64,000 nt of DNA, taken from contig NZ_AUDR01000017.1 of the NCBI RefSeq assembly GCF_000425565.1, positions 83,500-147,499 on the forward strand. The letters run 5' to 3'. Below the pieces are notes generated by a model. The model saw only the letters and a list, made by a program, of their open reading frames with translations, ran no database searches and was not told where the DNA came from. The DNA is from Tepidiphilus margaritifer DSM 15129. GTDB taxonomy: Bacteria > Pseudomonadota > Gammaproteobacteria > Burkholderiales > Rhodocyclaceae. Below are positions 24,614 to 32,890 of the stretch, in pieces. The position numbers and the translations under genes are program-made. Within the stretch, counting starts at the first letter, position 1; the number at the start of each line of letters is the position of its first letter.

Positions 24614-25110
24614 GCGGGATGGGGCTGGAGGCGTTCGATGTCTTGATCGCGCAAACGCTCGCGCCAGAGCGACAGCGGTCCCAATCCCGGCGCTTCCAGA
24701 GTGGGATCGAGTTCGAGCAAGGGGTCGAGCACGAAGGCGCGTTGGTGTAACCGAGGATGGGGCAGGGTGAGGTGGGGCGTGTCGAGCACGACGCCGCCAT
24801 AGAGCAGCAGGTCGAGATCGAGCGCGCGCGGCGCCCAGCGGTAGGGGCGGACGCGGCCGAAGCGCGCTTCCAGCGCGAGGAGCTCGTCGAGCAAGGATTC
24901 CGGCGGCAGCGTCGTCGCCACGCGCGCCACGGCGTTGATGTAATCCGGCTGCGGCTCGGGAACGTCGAGCGGCGCGGTGCGATAGAGCGAGGAGGCGGCG
25001 ACGAGGCGCGTGTCGGGCAATCGTCCCAAGGCCGAGATCGCCGCGCGTACCGTGGTTTCGGCGTCGCCGAGATTGGCTCCGAGCGCGACGTAGGCAAGCA
25101 CGGGATTCAT
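24610..25110 (-). CDS. folK: 2-amino-4-hydroxy-6-hydroxymethyldihydropteridine pyrophosphokinase
   Basis: 166-residue HPPK; transfers pyrophosphate from ATP to hydroxymethyldihydropterin in folate synthesis. Motifs: YVALGANLGD (near 6-15), SSLYRTAPL, and the catalytic RWAPRALDLDLLLYG with HPRLHQRAFVLDPL further on. The start at 25110 gives the standard N terminus. Overlaps pcnB by 4 nt. Confidence 0.95.
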   Translation of the reverse strand: MNPVLAYVALGANLGDAETTVRAAISALGRLPDTRLVAASSLYRTAPLDVPEPQPDYINAVARVATTLPPESLLDELLALEARFGRVRPYRWAPRALDLDLLLYGGVVLDTPHLTLPHPRLHQRAFVLDPLLELDPTLEAPGLGPLSLWRERLRDQDIERLQPHPA

Positions 25111-26483
25111 GGCGCATCCGGCGTGGGGGTGATCCCAGTCATCTCGCGCACGGCCGATTTCGCCTTGCGCGGCCGGCGGCGGCGCTTGCGTTTGGCCGGT
25201 GTTTCGCCGGTGGTGCGTGCTTCCTGTAGCAGCGCCGTGCGCTCGGCTTCGCTGCCGTAGGCGAAGCGCTGCCACCAGCGTGGGAGCTCTTCCGGCACTT
25301 CCCCTGCCTTGGCGCGCAGCGAGAGGAAATCCCAGCCGGCGCGGTAGCGCGGCTGCTCGACGAGGCGATAAGGGGCCTTGCCGGCGCGCCGCTCGAAGCG
25401 CGGCTGCATCATCCACAGCTCACGGATGTCGCCGGCGAGTTTGCGCGTGATCGCCAGCGACTCGGCCTGCGTTTCCAGCACGGTGTCCATCGCGGCTTCC
25501 AGGGCAGGGAAGACCGGTTCGCCCTGAGCCTGGCGCCGGCGCCATTCTTCGAGTACGCGCGGCCACAGCAGGGCGGCGAAGCTGAAGGCAGGCGAGGCGC
25601 TCTTGCCCTCGCGGATGCGTCGGTCGCTGTCTTCCAGGGCGAGGCGCACGAAGCGCTCGCCGCTCGGATGCGCGAAGACCAGGTCGAGTACCGGCAGCAG
25701 CTCGCCGTGCAAGCCCTCCTCGCGCAGCCGCTCGAGGCAGGCGAGCGCATAACCCGAGGTGAGAATCTTTACGATCTCGTCGAAGAGCCGCGCCGGCGGG
25801 ACGTTCTCCAGGAGCGGGGCGAGGCGCCGGATGGGAGCGCGGGCGGCCGGGTCGATCAGGAGATCGAGCTTGGCGGCGAGCCGCACGGCGCGCAGCATGC
25901 GCACCGGATCTTCGCGATAGCGTTGCTCGGGATCGCCGATCACGCGCAGGGTACGCGCCTCGATGTCGCCCACGCCATGGTGAAAGTCGTGCAGCACGCC
26001 CGCCATTGGATCGTAGTAGAGGGCATTGATGGTGAAGTCGCGCCGCTGGGCGTCCTCGGCGTGCGTGCCAAACACGTTGTCGTCAAGGAGTCTGCCGTGT
26101 GCATCCACGGGGGCGCGGTCGGGGTCGACCAGGCCGCGGAAGGTGGTGACTTCCACCGTTTCCTTGCCGTGGTAGACGTGCACGATCTTGAAGCGGCGCC
26201 CGATGATGTGGGCACGGCGAAAAAGGGCACGCACCTGCTCGGGGTGGGCGTCGGTGGCGACGTCGAAGTCTTTGGGCGTACGCGACAAGAGCAGATCGCG
26301 CACCGCGCCGCCCACGACGTAAGCCTGATGGCCGTGGCGTTGCAGCGTCTCGCACACGAGGCGGGCGCCGGGGGAGATGTGCTCAGGGGTGATGCCGTAG
26401 CGCGCGGCCGGTAAAACGGCCGGCGACGAGGCGCTCGGTTTGGTGACTTTGGCGATGACTTTTTTGATGAGTTTGCGGATCAT
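25107..26483 (-). CDS. pcnB: poly(A) polymerase I
   Basis: 458-residue nucleotidyltransferase that adds 3' poly(A) tails to RNA and promotes decay. The class II head domain includes HGHQAYVVGGAVRDLLLSRTPKDFDVATDA with the catalytic DFD, then RRDFTINALYYDP and EDPVRMLRAVRLAAKLDL. The C terminus is basic (KRKRRRRPRKAKS), as in PcnB proteins and unlike CCA-adding enzymes. The start at 26483 follows the family pattern of a short basic lead. Overlaps the HAD gene by 4 nt. Confidence 0.93.
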   Translation of the reverse strand: MIRKLIKKVIAKVTKPSASSPAVLPAARYGITPEHISPGARLVCETLQRHGHQAYVVGGAVRDLLLSRTPKDFDVATDAHPEQVRALFRRAHIIGRRFKIVHVYHGKETVEVTTFRGLVDPDRAPVDAHGRLLDDNVFGTHAEDAQRRDFTINALYYDPMAGVLHDFHHGVGDIEARTLRVIGDPEQRYREDPVRMLRAVRLAAKLDLLIDPAARAPIRRLAPLLENVPPARLFDEIVKILTSGYALACLERLREEGLHGELLPVLDLVFAHPSGERFVRLALEDSDRRIREGKSASPAFSFAALLWPRVLEEWRRRQAQGEPVFPALEAAMDTVLETQAESLAITRKLAGDIRELWMMQPRFERRAGKAPYRLVEQPRYRAGWDFLSLRAKAGEVPEELPRWWQRFAYGSEAERTALLQEARTTGETPAKRKRRRRPRKAKSAVREMTGITPTPDAP

Positions 26484-27181
26484 GGATGTCTCGTGACCGA
26501 GGAAGGCTCGGCTTGGCGTAGCGACAGGATGCGCCAGCCGTGGCGAAGCGCGTGCGCGCGCAGCCGCTCGTCCGGATCGACGGCGACGGGGTCGGCGACG
26601 CGTTCGAGCAAGGGGAGGTCGTTGTGCGAGTCGCTGTAAAAGGTGGTGCGCGCGAAGCTCGACCACCATAACCCCAGTGATTCGAGCCAGGATTCGACGC
26701 GCGCGATCTTGCCCGCCTGGAAGGCCGGCGTTCCGCGGCAGCGGCCGGTAAACTGCCCGTCGCGCTGCTCGGGGATGGTGGCGATGAGGTGGCAGATCCC
26801 GAAAGCGCGCGCGATCGGGCCGGTGACGAAAGCATTGGTGGCGGTGACGATCGCCACTACGTCGCCCGCGGCCAGATGCTCGCGCACCAAGGCTTTGGCC
26901 GCCGGCGTCATCATGGGTTTGATCACGTCGCGCATGAATTCGGCGTGCAACGCCTCCAGCTCGCGGCGTTCGTGGCGCGCGAGCGGGGCGAGCTGGAAAT
27001 CGAGAAACGCGTTGATGTCGAGCGTGCCGGCCTGATACTGGGCGTAAAATTCGGCATTCTTTGCTTCATGGAGCTCGGCGTCGACCAGCCCTTTGCGGAT
27101 CAGGAATTGTGCCCACTCGAAATCCGAGTCGCCGGCAAGCAAGGTATTGTCCAGATCGAAAAGCGTGAGATTCACTGTCAT
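26480..27181 (-). CDS. HAD-IB family phosphatase (SerB-like)
   Basis: 233-residue haloacid-dehalogenase-type phosphatase. Motif I LFDLDNTLLAGDSD is at residues 7-20, motif II Thr lies in IVTATNAFV, the lysine motif is in AFQAGKIARVESWL and motif IV is TTFYSDSHNDLPLLE. The group includes SerB and histidinol-phosphatase-like or CicA-like members; the substrate is not certain. This gene is routinely placed between pcnB and hda in betaproteobacteria. Overlaps both neighbours by 4 nt. Confidence 0.85.
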   Translation of the reverse strand: MTVNLTLFDLDNTLLAGDSDFEWAQFLIRKGLVDAELHEAKNAEFYAQYQAGTLDINAFLDFQLAPLARHERRELEALHAEFMRDVIKPMMTPAAKALVREHLAAGDVVAIVTATNAFVTGPIARAFGICHLIATIPEQRDGQFTGRCRGTPAFQAGKIARVESWLESLGLWWSSFARTTFYSDSHNDLPLLERVADPVAVDPDERLRAHALRHGWRILSLRQAEPSSVTRHP

Positions 27182-27912
27182 TCCTTGGTCGATAGACTGG
27201 ATGCATCCTGTGGTGGTTCCGCTTCCAGTTCGGTAAGCACCTCGCGCGCGAGAGCGACGGTCACGGGACGTTGCCGCTCGAGCGAGCGCCGGTCGAGCGC
27301 CGCAACGAAGGCGGCCAGCCGCCGTGGGTTGCGATCGATACGATGCAGCACGTAAGTCGCCACGTCGTGTTCGAGCCGCATGCCTCGCGCCCTGGCCCAC
27401 TGTTGCAGAAAGCCGAGCCGCTGGACGTCGTCGAGCGGCTCGACGTGAAACACGAGACTCTGGCCGATGCGGGTGCGCAGATCCTCGCGCAGCGCCAGTC
27501 GCAGCGGCGGGGCGTCGCCGCTCACCACGAGCCGCTGCCTGAGTTCGCGCGCGCGATTGTAGGCGTTGAAGAGCGCATGTTGCAGACTGGGATCGGCGCG
27601 CTGTACGTCGTCGATGAGCAAGATCGCGTCGGGTGTCTCCGGCAGCGTCTCGCCGGCGAAATGCTCCGCTGCGAGATAATGCACGGGGCGCGCGTGGCGC
27701 TGGGCAAACTCGGCGGTGGCGATCAAAAGATGCGTGCGGCCGCTTCCCGGCTCGCCCCAGAGGTAGAGATGCGGGACGGGCAGGGGATTGCCGTTTCGCG
27801 TCTGCACCAGCGTCTGCAGCGTTGCCACCAGTTCCGCGTTGCGTCCGATCACGGTATGCTCGAAAGTCGGCACCGCGTCGTCGAAGAAGTCGAACACGAG
27901 CTGGGTGCTCAC
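27178..27912 (-). CDS. hda: DnaA regulatory inactivator Hda
   Basis: 244-residue AAA+ protein resembling DnaA domains I-III core but lacking the DNA-binding domain. Walker A is LWGEPGSGRTHLL and Walker B is ILLIDDVQ; the N-terminal QLVFDFF resembles the clamp-binding motif (QL.LF) by which Hda docks on the sliding clamp to trigger DnaA-ATP hydrolysis. Starts with GTG at 27912, overlapping the permease stop. Confidence 0.88.
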   Translation of the reverse strand: MSTQLVFDFFDDAVPTFEHTVIGRNAELVATLQTLVQTRNGNPLPVPHLYLWGEPGSGRTHLLIATAEFAQRHARPVHYLAAEHFAGETLPETPDAILLIDDVQRADPSLQHALFNAYNRARELRQRLVVSGDAPPLRLALREDLRTRIGQSLVFHVEPLDDVQRLGFLQQWARARGMRLEHDVATYVLHRIDRNPRRLAAFVAALDRRSLERQRPVTVALAREVLTELEAEPPQDASSLSTKE

Positions 27913-28991
27913 GTGTTTCCTCCCGGGCGACCGCGGTAGAGGCCGCTGCGTTTCCATGCCGCGAGCAGATCGCGCAACACCACGAGCAGCACCGCGCCGG
28001 TGGGCAGTGCGATGAGCATGCCGACGAAGCCGAACCAATGAGCGAAAGCCATCAATACGAAAATTACTGCCAAGGGGTGCAATCCGATGCGTTCGCCCAC
28101 CAGGTAGGGTGTGAGCACGTACGATTCGAGCAGTTGCCCGAAGGAAAAGACGAGGACCACGGGAACGACGAGACTGGTCTCGGGGCCTTGTAGCAGGGTG
28201 GCAAGGGTGGCGAGCGTCACTCCCGTGCCGAAACCCACATAGGGGATGAAGGCGACGAGCCCGGTGATGACGCCGATGGGCAGGGCGAAATTGAGACCGG
28301 CGAGCGTGAGTGCGATGCTGTAGTAGAGCGCAAGCGCAACCATCACCGACAGCTGCCCGCGCAGGAATTCGGCGAGTACCCGATCGATGCCGCGCATCTT
28401 TTTCGCAACGGGTTGCTGACAGTGCCGTGGTAGCAGACGCAGCAGCGAGCGGCGCAGGCGCGGTGCCTCCACCAGCAGATAGAACATCACCAGGGGGATG
28501 AGGGCGAGGTCGATGAGCGTGCCCACGAGCACGGCGCCGCCGCTCTTGAGCTTGCCCAGCAGCACCAGCAGCCAGTTCTGGGCGCTCGCCCAGTGTTCCT
28601 TGAGCCAGTCGCGCACGAATTCCGGATCGATGCGATCGACGTCGACGCCGATTCGTCGCCCCAGGTCCTGCAAGAGGGCGTCGAGCCGCCCCAGCAGGTC
28701 GGGTAGCTGCTGGATGAAAACCGCGATCTGGCGCCAGAAAATGGGGAGCACGAGCAAGACGACGGCCACGAGTACGAGCCCGACGGCGAGGATGGTGAGC
28801 CAGGCCGCCACGCTGCGCGGCAGACTCAGCGCCGCGAGCCGGTCGGTGACGGGGCCGCAAATGTAAGCGAGCACCGCGCCGACGATGAACGGCGTGAGCA
28901 CGGGCAGCAGAGAGTAGAGCAGGAGCGCGAGGATTGCCGCACATCCGCCCCACAGCCAAAATTCTGCGCGGGAGGAGGGTGCGCCGTTCAT
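27909..28991 (-). CDS. AI-2E/PerM family permease
   Basis: 360 residues with about seven to eight membrane segments: a pair near the N terminus (residues about 13-50 and 60-85), a soluble stretch (about 95-150) and a hydrophobic C-terminal half including GVITGLVAFIPYVGFGTGV and SYVLTPYLVGERIGLHPLAVI, characteristic of the PerM/TqsA family. Members export small molecules or act as antiporters. The start at 28991 is chosen over 29075 because the extra residues are hydrophilic and lie in the divergent promoter region. First gene of the run leading to panC. Confidence 0.85.
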   Translation of the reverse strand: MNGAPSSRAEFWLWGGCAAILALLLYSLLPVLTPFIVGAVLAYICGPVTDRLAALSLPRSVAAWLTILAVGLVLVAVVLLVLPIFWRQIAVFIQQLPDLLGRLDALLQDLGRRIGVDVDRIDPEFVRDWLKEHWASAQNWLLVLLGKLKSGGAVLVGTLIDLALIPLVMFYLLVEAPRLRRSLLRLLPRHCQQPVAKKMRGIDRVLAEFLRGQLSVMVALALYYSIALTLAGLNFALPIGVITGLVAFIPYVGFGTGVTLATLATLLQGPETSLVVPVVLVFSFGQLLESYVLTPYLVGERIGLHPLAVIFVLMAFAHWFGFVGMLIALPTGAVLLVVLRDLLAAWKRSGLYRGRPGGNT

Positions 28992-29115
28992 GCGGTATCG
29001 TACAATTTTGCGTCGTGCGCCATATGCGAGGGTTCGGTCGGAACGACCGCCTTGTTTGTGATATATAGGTGTCAATTATCGCCGGGGAACCGGAAGCTGA
29101 GCAAGAGGAGTCGCT

Positions 29116-30180
29116 GTGACGGGACTGACGTATCGGGATGCCGGAGTGGATATCGACGCGGGCGATGCCCTGGTCGAACGCATCAAACCCTTGGCGGCGC
29201 GCACCATGCGCCCGGAAGTGCTCGCCGGAATCGGCGGCTTCGGAGCGCTCTTCGCGCTCGGCGGGCGCTATCGCGATCCCGTCCTCGTTTCCGGCACCGA
29301 TGGGGTGGGTACCAAGCTCAAACTCGCCTTTGCCTGGGGGATGCACGACGGAGTGGGGCAGGATCTGGTGGCGATGAGCGTGAACGACATCCTCGTCCAA
29401 GGAGCAGAGCCGCTCTTCTTCCTCGATTATTTCGCCTGTGGCAAGCTCGATGTCGAGGTGGCGGCGCGGGTGGTGGCCGGCATTGCGCGTGGTTGTGAAC
29501 TCGCCGGCTGCGCGCTGATCGGCGGCGAGACGGCCGAGATGCCCGACATGTACCCCGAAGGGGAGTACGACCTGGCCGGATTCGCCGTCGGGGCGGTCGA
29601 GCGCGAGGCCATCCTCGATGGTTCGCGCATTGCCGTCGGCGACGTGGTTTTGGGCTTGGCTTCCAGCGGTGCGCACTCGAACGGCTATTCTCTCATCCGC
29701 CGCGTGCTCGCCAAGGCAGGCTACGGCGTGGATGCGGCGCGCGATGCCGAACTCGTGCTCGATGGCACGCCGCTGCGCGAGGCGCTGATGGCGCCTACCC
29801 GCATCTACGTGCGCAGTGTGCTCGAGTTGCTGCGCGAGCTGCCCGGTGCGCTCAAGGGGCTTGCGCACATCACGGGCGGTGGGCTCAGGGAGAACGTACC
29901 GCGTATCCTGCCAGAACCGCTCGCCGCCCACATCGATCTGGGCAGTTGGCCCCGGCCGGCCCTCTTTCGCTGGCTGCAGGAGCAGGGCGAGGTGACCGAG
30001 GCCGAGATGACGCGCGTCTTCAACTGCGGCATTGGCATGGTGCTCGTGGTCGCACCCGAAAAGGCCGGGGCGGCAGAAGAACTGCTGCGTGCGCAGGGCG
30101 AGACGGTTTATCGTATCGGCGAGGTGGTGCCGCGCGTGGGGGATGAGCCGCAGGCACGTATCGTGGGCTCTCCGGCCTAA
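29116..30180 (+). CDS. purM: phosphoribosylformylglycinamidine cyclo-ligase (AIR synthetase)
   Basis: 354 residues; closes the imidazole ring in purine synthesis. Signs: [71 protein letters not shown] and [16 protein letters not shown] start at 29116 with AGAGGAG 5 nt before it. Divergent from the PerM gene, a conserved arrangement. Its TAA stop lies within a 4-bp CTAA that is repeated on the far side of the following MITE. Confidence 0.97.
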   Translation: MTGLTYRDAGVDIDAGDALVERIKPLAARTMRPEVLAGIGGFGALFALGGRYRDPVLVSGTDGVGTKLKLAFAWGMHDGVGQDLVAMSVNDILVQGAEPLFFLDYFACGKLDVEVAARVVAGIARGCELAGCALIGGETAEMPDMYPEGEYDLAGFAVGAVEREAILDGSRIAVGDVVLGLASSGAHSNGYSLIRRVLAKAGYGVDAARDAELVLDGTPLREALMAPTRIYVRSVLELLRELPGALKGLAHITGGGLRENVPRILPEPLAAHIDLGSWPRPALFRWLQEQGEVTEAEMTRVFNCGIGMVLVVAPEKAGAAEELLRAQGETVYRIGEVVPRVGDEPQARIVGSPA

Positions 30181-30323
30181 GGAAACGCTGAATAATTGGC
30201 TGCGCGGGCGAATCGCTGCGTTGCGCGGTGCTCGCTCCCTCGCCTATTCACTCGATATGTCTCGGTCGCTGCGCTCCGTGCGCCTTGCGCTTCATCCCGC
30301 TCGCTCATTTCTTCAGCGTTTCC
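30181..30323. mobile_element. 143-bp MITE-like element, IS5-type ends
   Basis: Perfect 12-bp terminal inverted repeats, GGAAACGCTGAA at 30181-30192 and its complement at 30312-30323, with weaker similarity continuing inward for about 15 more bases. Direct CTAA copies flank it (30177-30180 and 30324-30327), fitting the YTAR target duplication of IS5-group transposases, whose ends also begin with GGAA. It has no coding capacity. It sits exactly between the purM and miaA stop codons. The IS5 link is by end pattern, not by a matched transposase. Confidence 0.75.
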
Positions 30324-31277
30324 CTAACGCATCTCCTCCAGCGCCGCGGCCAGACGCCGTGGCGTGTCCGGGGCGAAGGGATCGAAACGGCGCAGCTCGG
30401 GCCAGGTTTCGCCGAACTGGCGCAGCCACGTGAGTTGGCGTTTGGCCAGTTGCCGCGTGGCGGCGATGCCGGCTTCGATCATCGCTTCGCGGTCCATCGT
30501 ACCTTCGAGGTACTGCCAGACCTGGCGGTAGCCAACCGCACGCATGGACGGGTGGGCGAGGGTGAGATTTGGACGCTGCCGCAGCCGCATCACTTCCTCG
30601 ATGAATCCAGCGTGCAGCATCGCGTGGAAGCGCTCGGCGATGCGCTCGTGCAGCCGTGCCCGATCCGTGGGTACGAGCGCGAGCGGCAGCCAGCGGTAAC
30701 CGTGGGCGGCCGGGGGGCGGCGGGCGTAGCGCGCGGCGAGCGGTTCGCCCGTGAGAAGGACGATCTCGAGCGCGCGCTGGATGCGCTGCGCATCGGTGGG
30801 CGCGAGCCGGGCGGCGGCCTGCGGGTCGAGGCGGGCGAGCTCGGCGTGGAGCGCCGGCCAGCCTTCGCGTGTAGCGCGTGCGTCGATCTCGGCGCGCAGT
30901 CGAGGGTCGGCTGGCGGGAGGTCGGAAAGACCTTCGCGCAGCGCCTTGAAGTAGAGCATGGTGCCGCCCACCAGCAGCGGCAGCCGTCCGCGGGCAAGGA
31001 TTTCCCCGATCGCCGCGAGCGCATCGGCGAGAAAGCGCGCCGCCCCATAGGCTTCTTCCGGCTCGACGAGGTCGAGCAGGTGGTGCGGCACGCGCGCGCG
31101 CTCCTGCATGGTCGGTTTGGCGGTGCCGATGTCCATGCCGCGATAGACCAGGGCCGAGTCGACGCTGACGATATCGAGCGGAAAACGTTCGGCGAGCGCG
31201 AGCGCGAAGGCGGTCTTGCCGCTGGCCGTGGGGCCGAGCAGCCAGGGGATGCGGCAACACCCGTTCTTCGCGCTCAT
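30324..31277 (-). CDS. miaA: tRNA dimethylallyltransferase
   Basis: 317 residues; transfers dimethylallyl to A37 of tRNAs reading UNN codons. The P-loop [12 protein letters not shown] is at residues 15-26, then [34 protein letters not shown], and the tRNA-binding [14 protein letters not shown]. The stop TAG on the minus strand falls in the right-hand CTAA duplication of the MITE. Located 12 nt downstream of the KamA-family gene. Confidence 0.95.
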   Translation of the reverse strand: MSAKNGCCRIPWLLGPTASGKTAFALALAERFPLDIVSVDSALVYRGMDIGTAKPTMQERARVPHHLLDLVEPEEAYGAARFLADALAAIGEILARGRLPLLVGGTMLYFKALREGLSDLPPADPRLRAEIDARATREGWPALHAELARLDPQAAARLAPTDAQRIQRALEIVLLTGEPLAARYARRPPAAHGYRWLPLALVPTDRARLHERIAERFHAMLHAGFIEEVMRLRQRPNLTLAHPSMRAVGYRQVWQYLEGTMDREAMIEAGIAATRQLAKRQLTWLRQFGETWPELRRFDPFAPDTPRRLAAALEEMR

Positions 31278-31289
31278 CTCGATGTTTCC

Positions 31290-32648
31290 TCAGGCGGCTC
31301 GAGCCTGGCGCTGGGTGATCATGCGCCGGTACTCGTCATGCCAAAACCACTCCGATTCTCCGAAGGCGGGCTTGAGGTGATCGAGCCACGTCGCCGAGGC
31401 ATCGAATTGGGCATAGAAAGGTCGATAGGTCCATCGGGGGTTGCGTGCCTGTAGGAAACGCAGGCTGAAGACCTTTTCTCCTGCTATCGTGCTTACTCCT
31501 AGGATTTCCACTTTGCCCGGCGAGGCGGACATGCTGGGGCCGCGCACCGTGCGTGCGAGTCCGGAGACGCGGCTGGCTGCTTGCCGATAGATTTCCCAGG
31601 CTCGGGCAAGCGTGACGGCGAAGTGCGACTTGGCACCGGTGTCACGCTCTACAAACATGTAGTAGGGAATGATGCCCAACTCTACCTCTTTTTGCCACAG
31701 CTTCGCCCATATTTGAGGGTCGTCGTTGATGTGGCGAATCAAAGGGGCTTGAGCGCGCAGCATCACCCCCGTGGTGCGCAAGCGTTCGATCGCGAGCAGG
31801 GTCGGTTCGGCTTGAAGTTCGCGCCAATGGTTGACATGTGCCATGATGGCAAGGTGTTTGCCTGCCGCCATGACCCGCTCGAAGAGCCGCATCAGTGCAT
31901 CGCCTTCGTTGGGGTCGAGAAAGCGGAATGGCCAAAAGGTGAGCGCCTTGGTCCCAATGCGTATGCTGCGAATGTGGGCGAATTCTGGGGTGAGCAGCGG
32001 TTCGAGGTAGGCGGCGAGATGGGCGGTTTTCATCACCATCGGGTCGCCCCCGGTGAAGAGCACGTCGGTGACCTCGGGGTGACGGCGCAGGTATTCGGTG
32101 AGCTGACGCGCCTGTGATGTGGCGATGCGCAGCGTCTTGTCGCCCACGAATTGGGCCCAGCGAAAGCAGAAGGTGCAATAGCTGTGGCAGGTTTGCCCTT
32201 GAGCCGGGAAAAAGAGCACCGTTTCCGGGTACTTGTGCTGTAAGCCCTCAATGGGATTCCCTTCATCGTCACGAGGGACGTTGAGCTCCATTTGCCCCGC
32301 CGGGTGGGGATTGAGTTCGCGACGGATGCGCTGGATCGTTGCTTCCCATTGGGAAGGAGAGGTCCTGTTTTGCAACGCCTTGGCAAGCATGTCGAAGTGG
32401 GCTGGCGCAAGCATGCCCCGCTGAGGGAATGTCAGTTGGAATATGGGATCGTGGGGCACTGCATCCCAGTCGATTAGGTGCTCTACCACGTAGCGATTGA
32501 CGCGAAAGGGCAAGACGGCCGAGACGATTTTCATCTCGAATCGCATCTGATCCGGAAGACGTTGGAGTTGAGGGATGCGGTCGAGATCTCTGGCTGTGTA
32601 AACTTCGAAAGTAGGGAGGGTATGTGAATCGAAATGGATCGCATTCAT
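31290..32648 (-). CDS. KamA-family radical SAM protein, substrate unknown
   Basis: 452-residue member of the lysine 2,3-aminomutase family. The radical SAM cluster motif is C154, C158, C161 (CHSYCTFC), a GGDP motif follows at 200-203, and a likely PLP lysine is K379 in SPGK. Known lysine 2,3-aminomutases recognise lysine through two Asp residues, one in a QCDL stretch and one in VDAPGGGGK. The corresponding stretches here read YYMFVERD (329-336) and SMSASPGK (372-379), so both Asp appear lost; this is my alignment by eye. Base composition is lower in GC than neighbours (30 of 60 at 31681-31740), suggesting transfer. Not EpmB by length. Function unknown. Confidence 0.75.
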   Translation of the reverse strand: MNAIHFDSHTLPTFEVYTARDLDRIPQLQRLPDQMRFEMKIVSAVLPFRVNRYVVEHLIDWDAVPHDPIFQLTFPQRGMLAPAHFDMLAKALQNRTSPSQWEATIQRIRRELNPHPAGQMELNVPRDDEGNPIEGLQHKYPETVLFFPAQGQTCHSYCTFCFRWAQFVGDKTLRIATSQARQLTEYLRRHPEVTDVLFTGGDPMVMKTAHLAAYLEPLLTPEFAHIRSIRIGTKALTFWPFRFLDPNEGDALMRLFERVMAAGKHLAIMAHVNHWRELQAEPTLLAIERLRTTGVMLRAQAPLIRHINDDPQIWAKLWQKEVELGIIPYYMFVERDTGAKSHFAVTLARAWEIYRQAASRVSGLARTVRGPSMSASPGKVEILGVSTIAGEKVFSLRFLQARNPRWTYRPFYAQFDASATWLDHLKPAFGESEWFWHDEYRRMITQRQARAA

Positions 32649-32830
32649 GGCGTTCTCCTGCGTTGGGGACCGCGCATCGCCCTATGATTTCAGGGGGAAG
32701 ACGGTCGATGGTCTCTTCGTGACGGCCGATTCCGGGGAATCGACAGCCTCGCTCGGTTCGGATCACGAACCCAGACGCTTTTCTTGGCATCACCTCCTTT
32801 CCGATTATGACAAATGAGTGTAACAAGAGG

Positions 32831-32856
32831 GCGCCGATGTGAGCGGGAATCGGCGC
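32831..32856 (-). terminator. hairpin downstream of mutL
   Basis: Arms GCGCCGAT (32831-32838) and ATCGGCGC (32849-32856) pair perfectly. On the minus strand they are followed by CCTCTTGTT, a poor U tract. A weak terminator for mutL is likely. The rest of the 242-base gap 32649-32890 is relatively AT-rich, has an AAAGGAGGTG at 32791-32800 (+) read on minus and a CGATTCC palindrome at 32727-32742, but no recognised promoter or riboswitch. Confidence 0.5.
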
Positions 32857-32890
32857 GGTGTAAAAGGGTGCGGTGTGTCGGAGTGCGGGA

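Noticed and set aside
27178..29931. Very long open frame (917 codons) running through hda and beyond its start
   Set aside because: Only the hda part is a real protein; the rest runs antisense or out of frame through perM and purM.
32649..32826. Short reading frame before the KamA-like gene, with an AAAGGAGGTG just before its ATG
   Set aside because: The ATG is only two bases from the ribosome-site core, the frame runs on into the kamA-like gene in another frame, and its codon use looks random. It may be a remnant, but there is no support for a leader peptide.
32649..32890. Possible lysine riboswitch upstream of the KamA-like gene
   Set aside because: The conserved L-box core motifs could not be found and no terminator/antiterminator pair is present.
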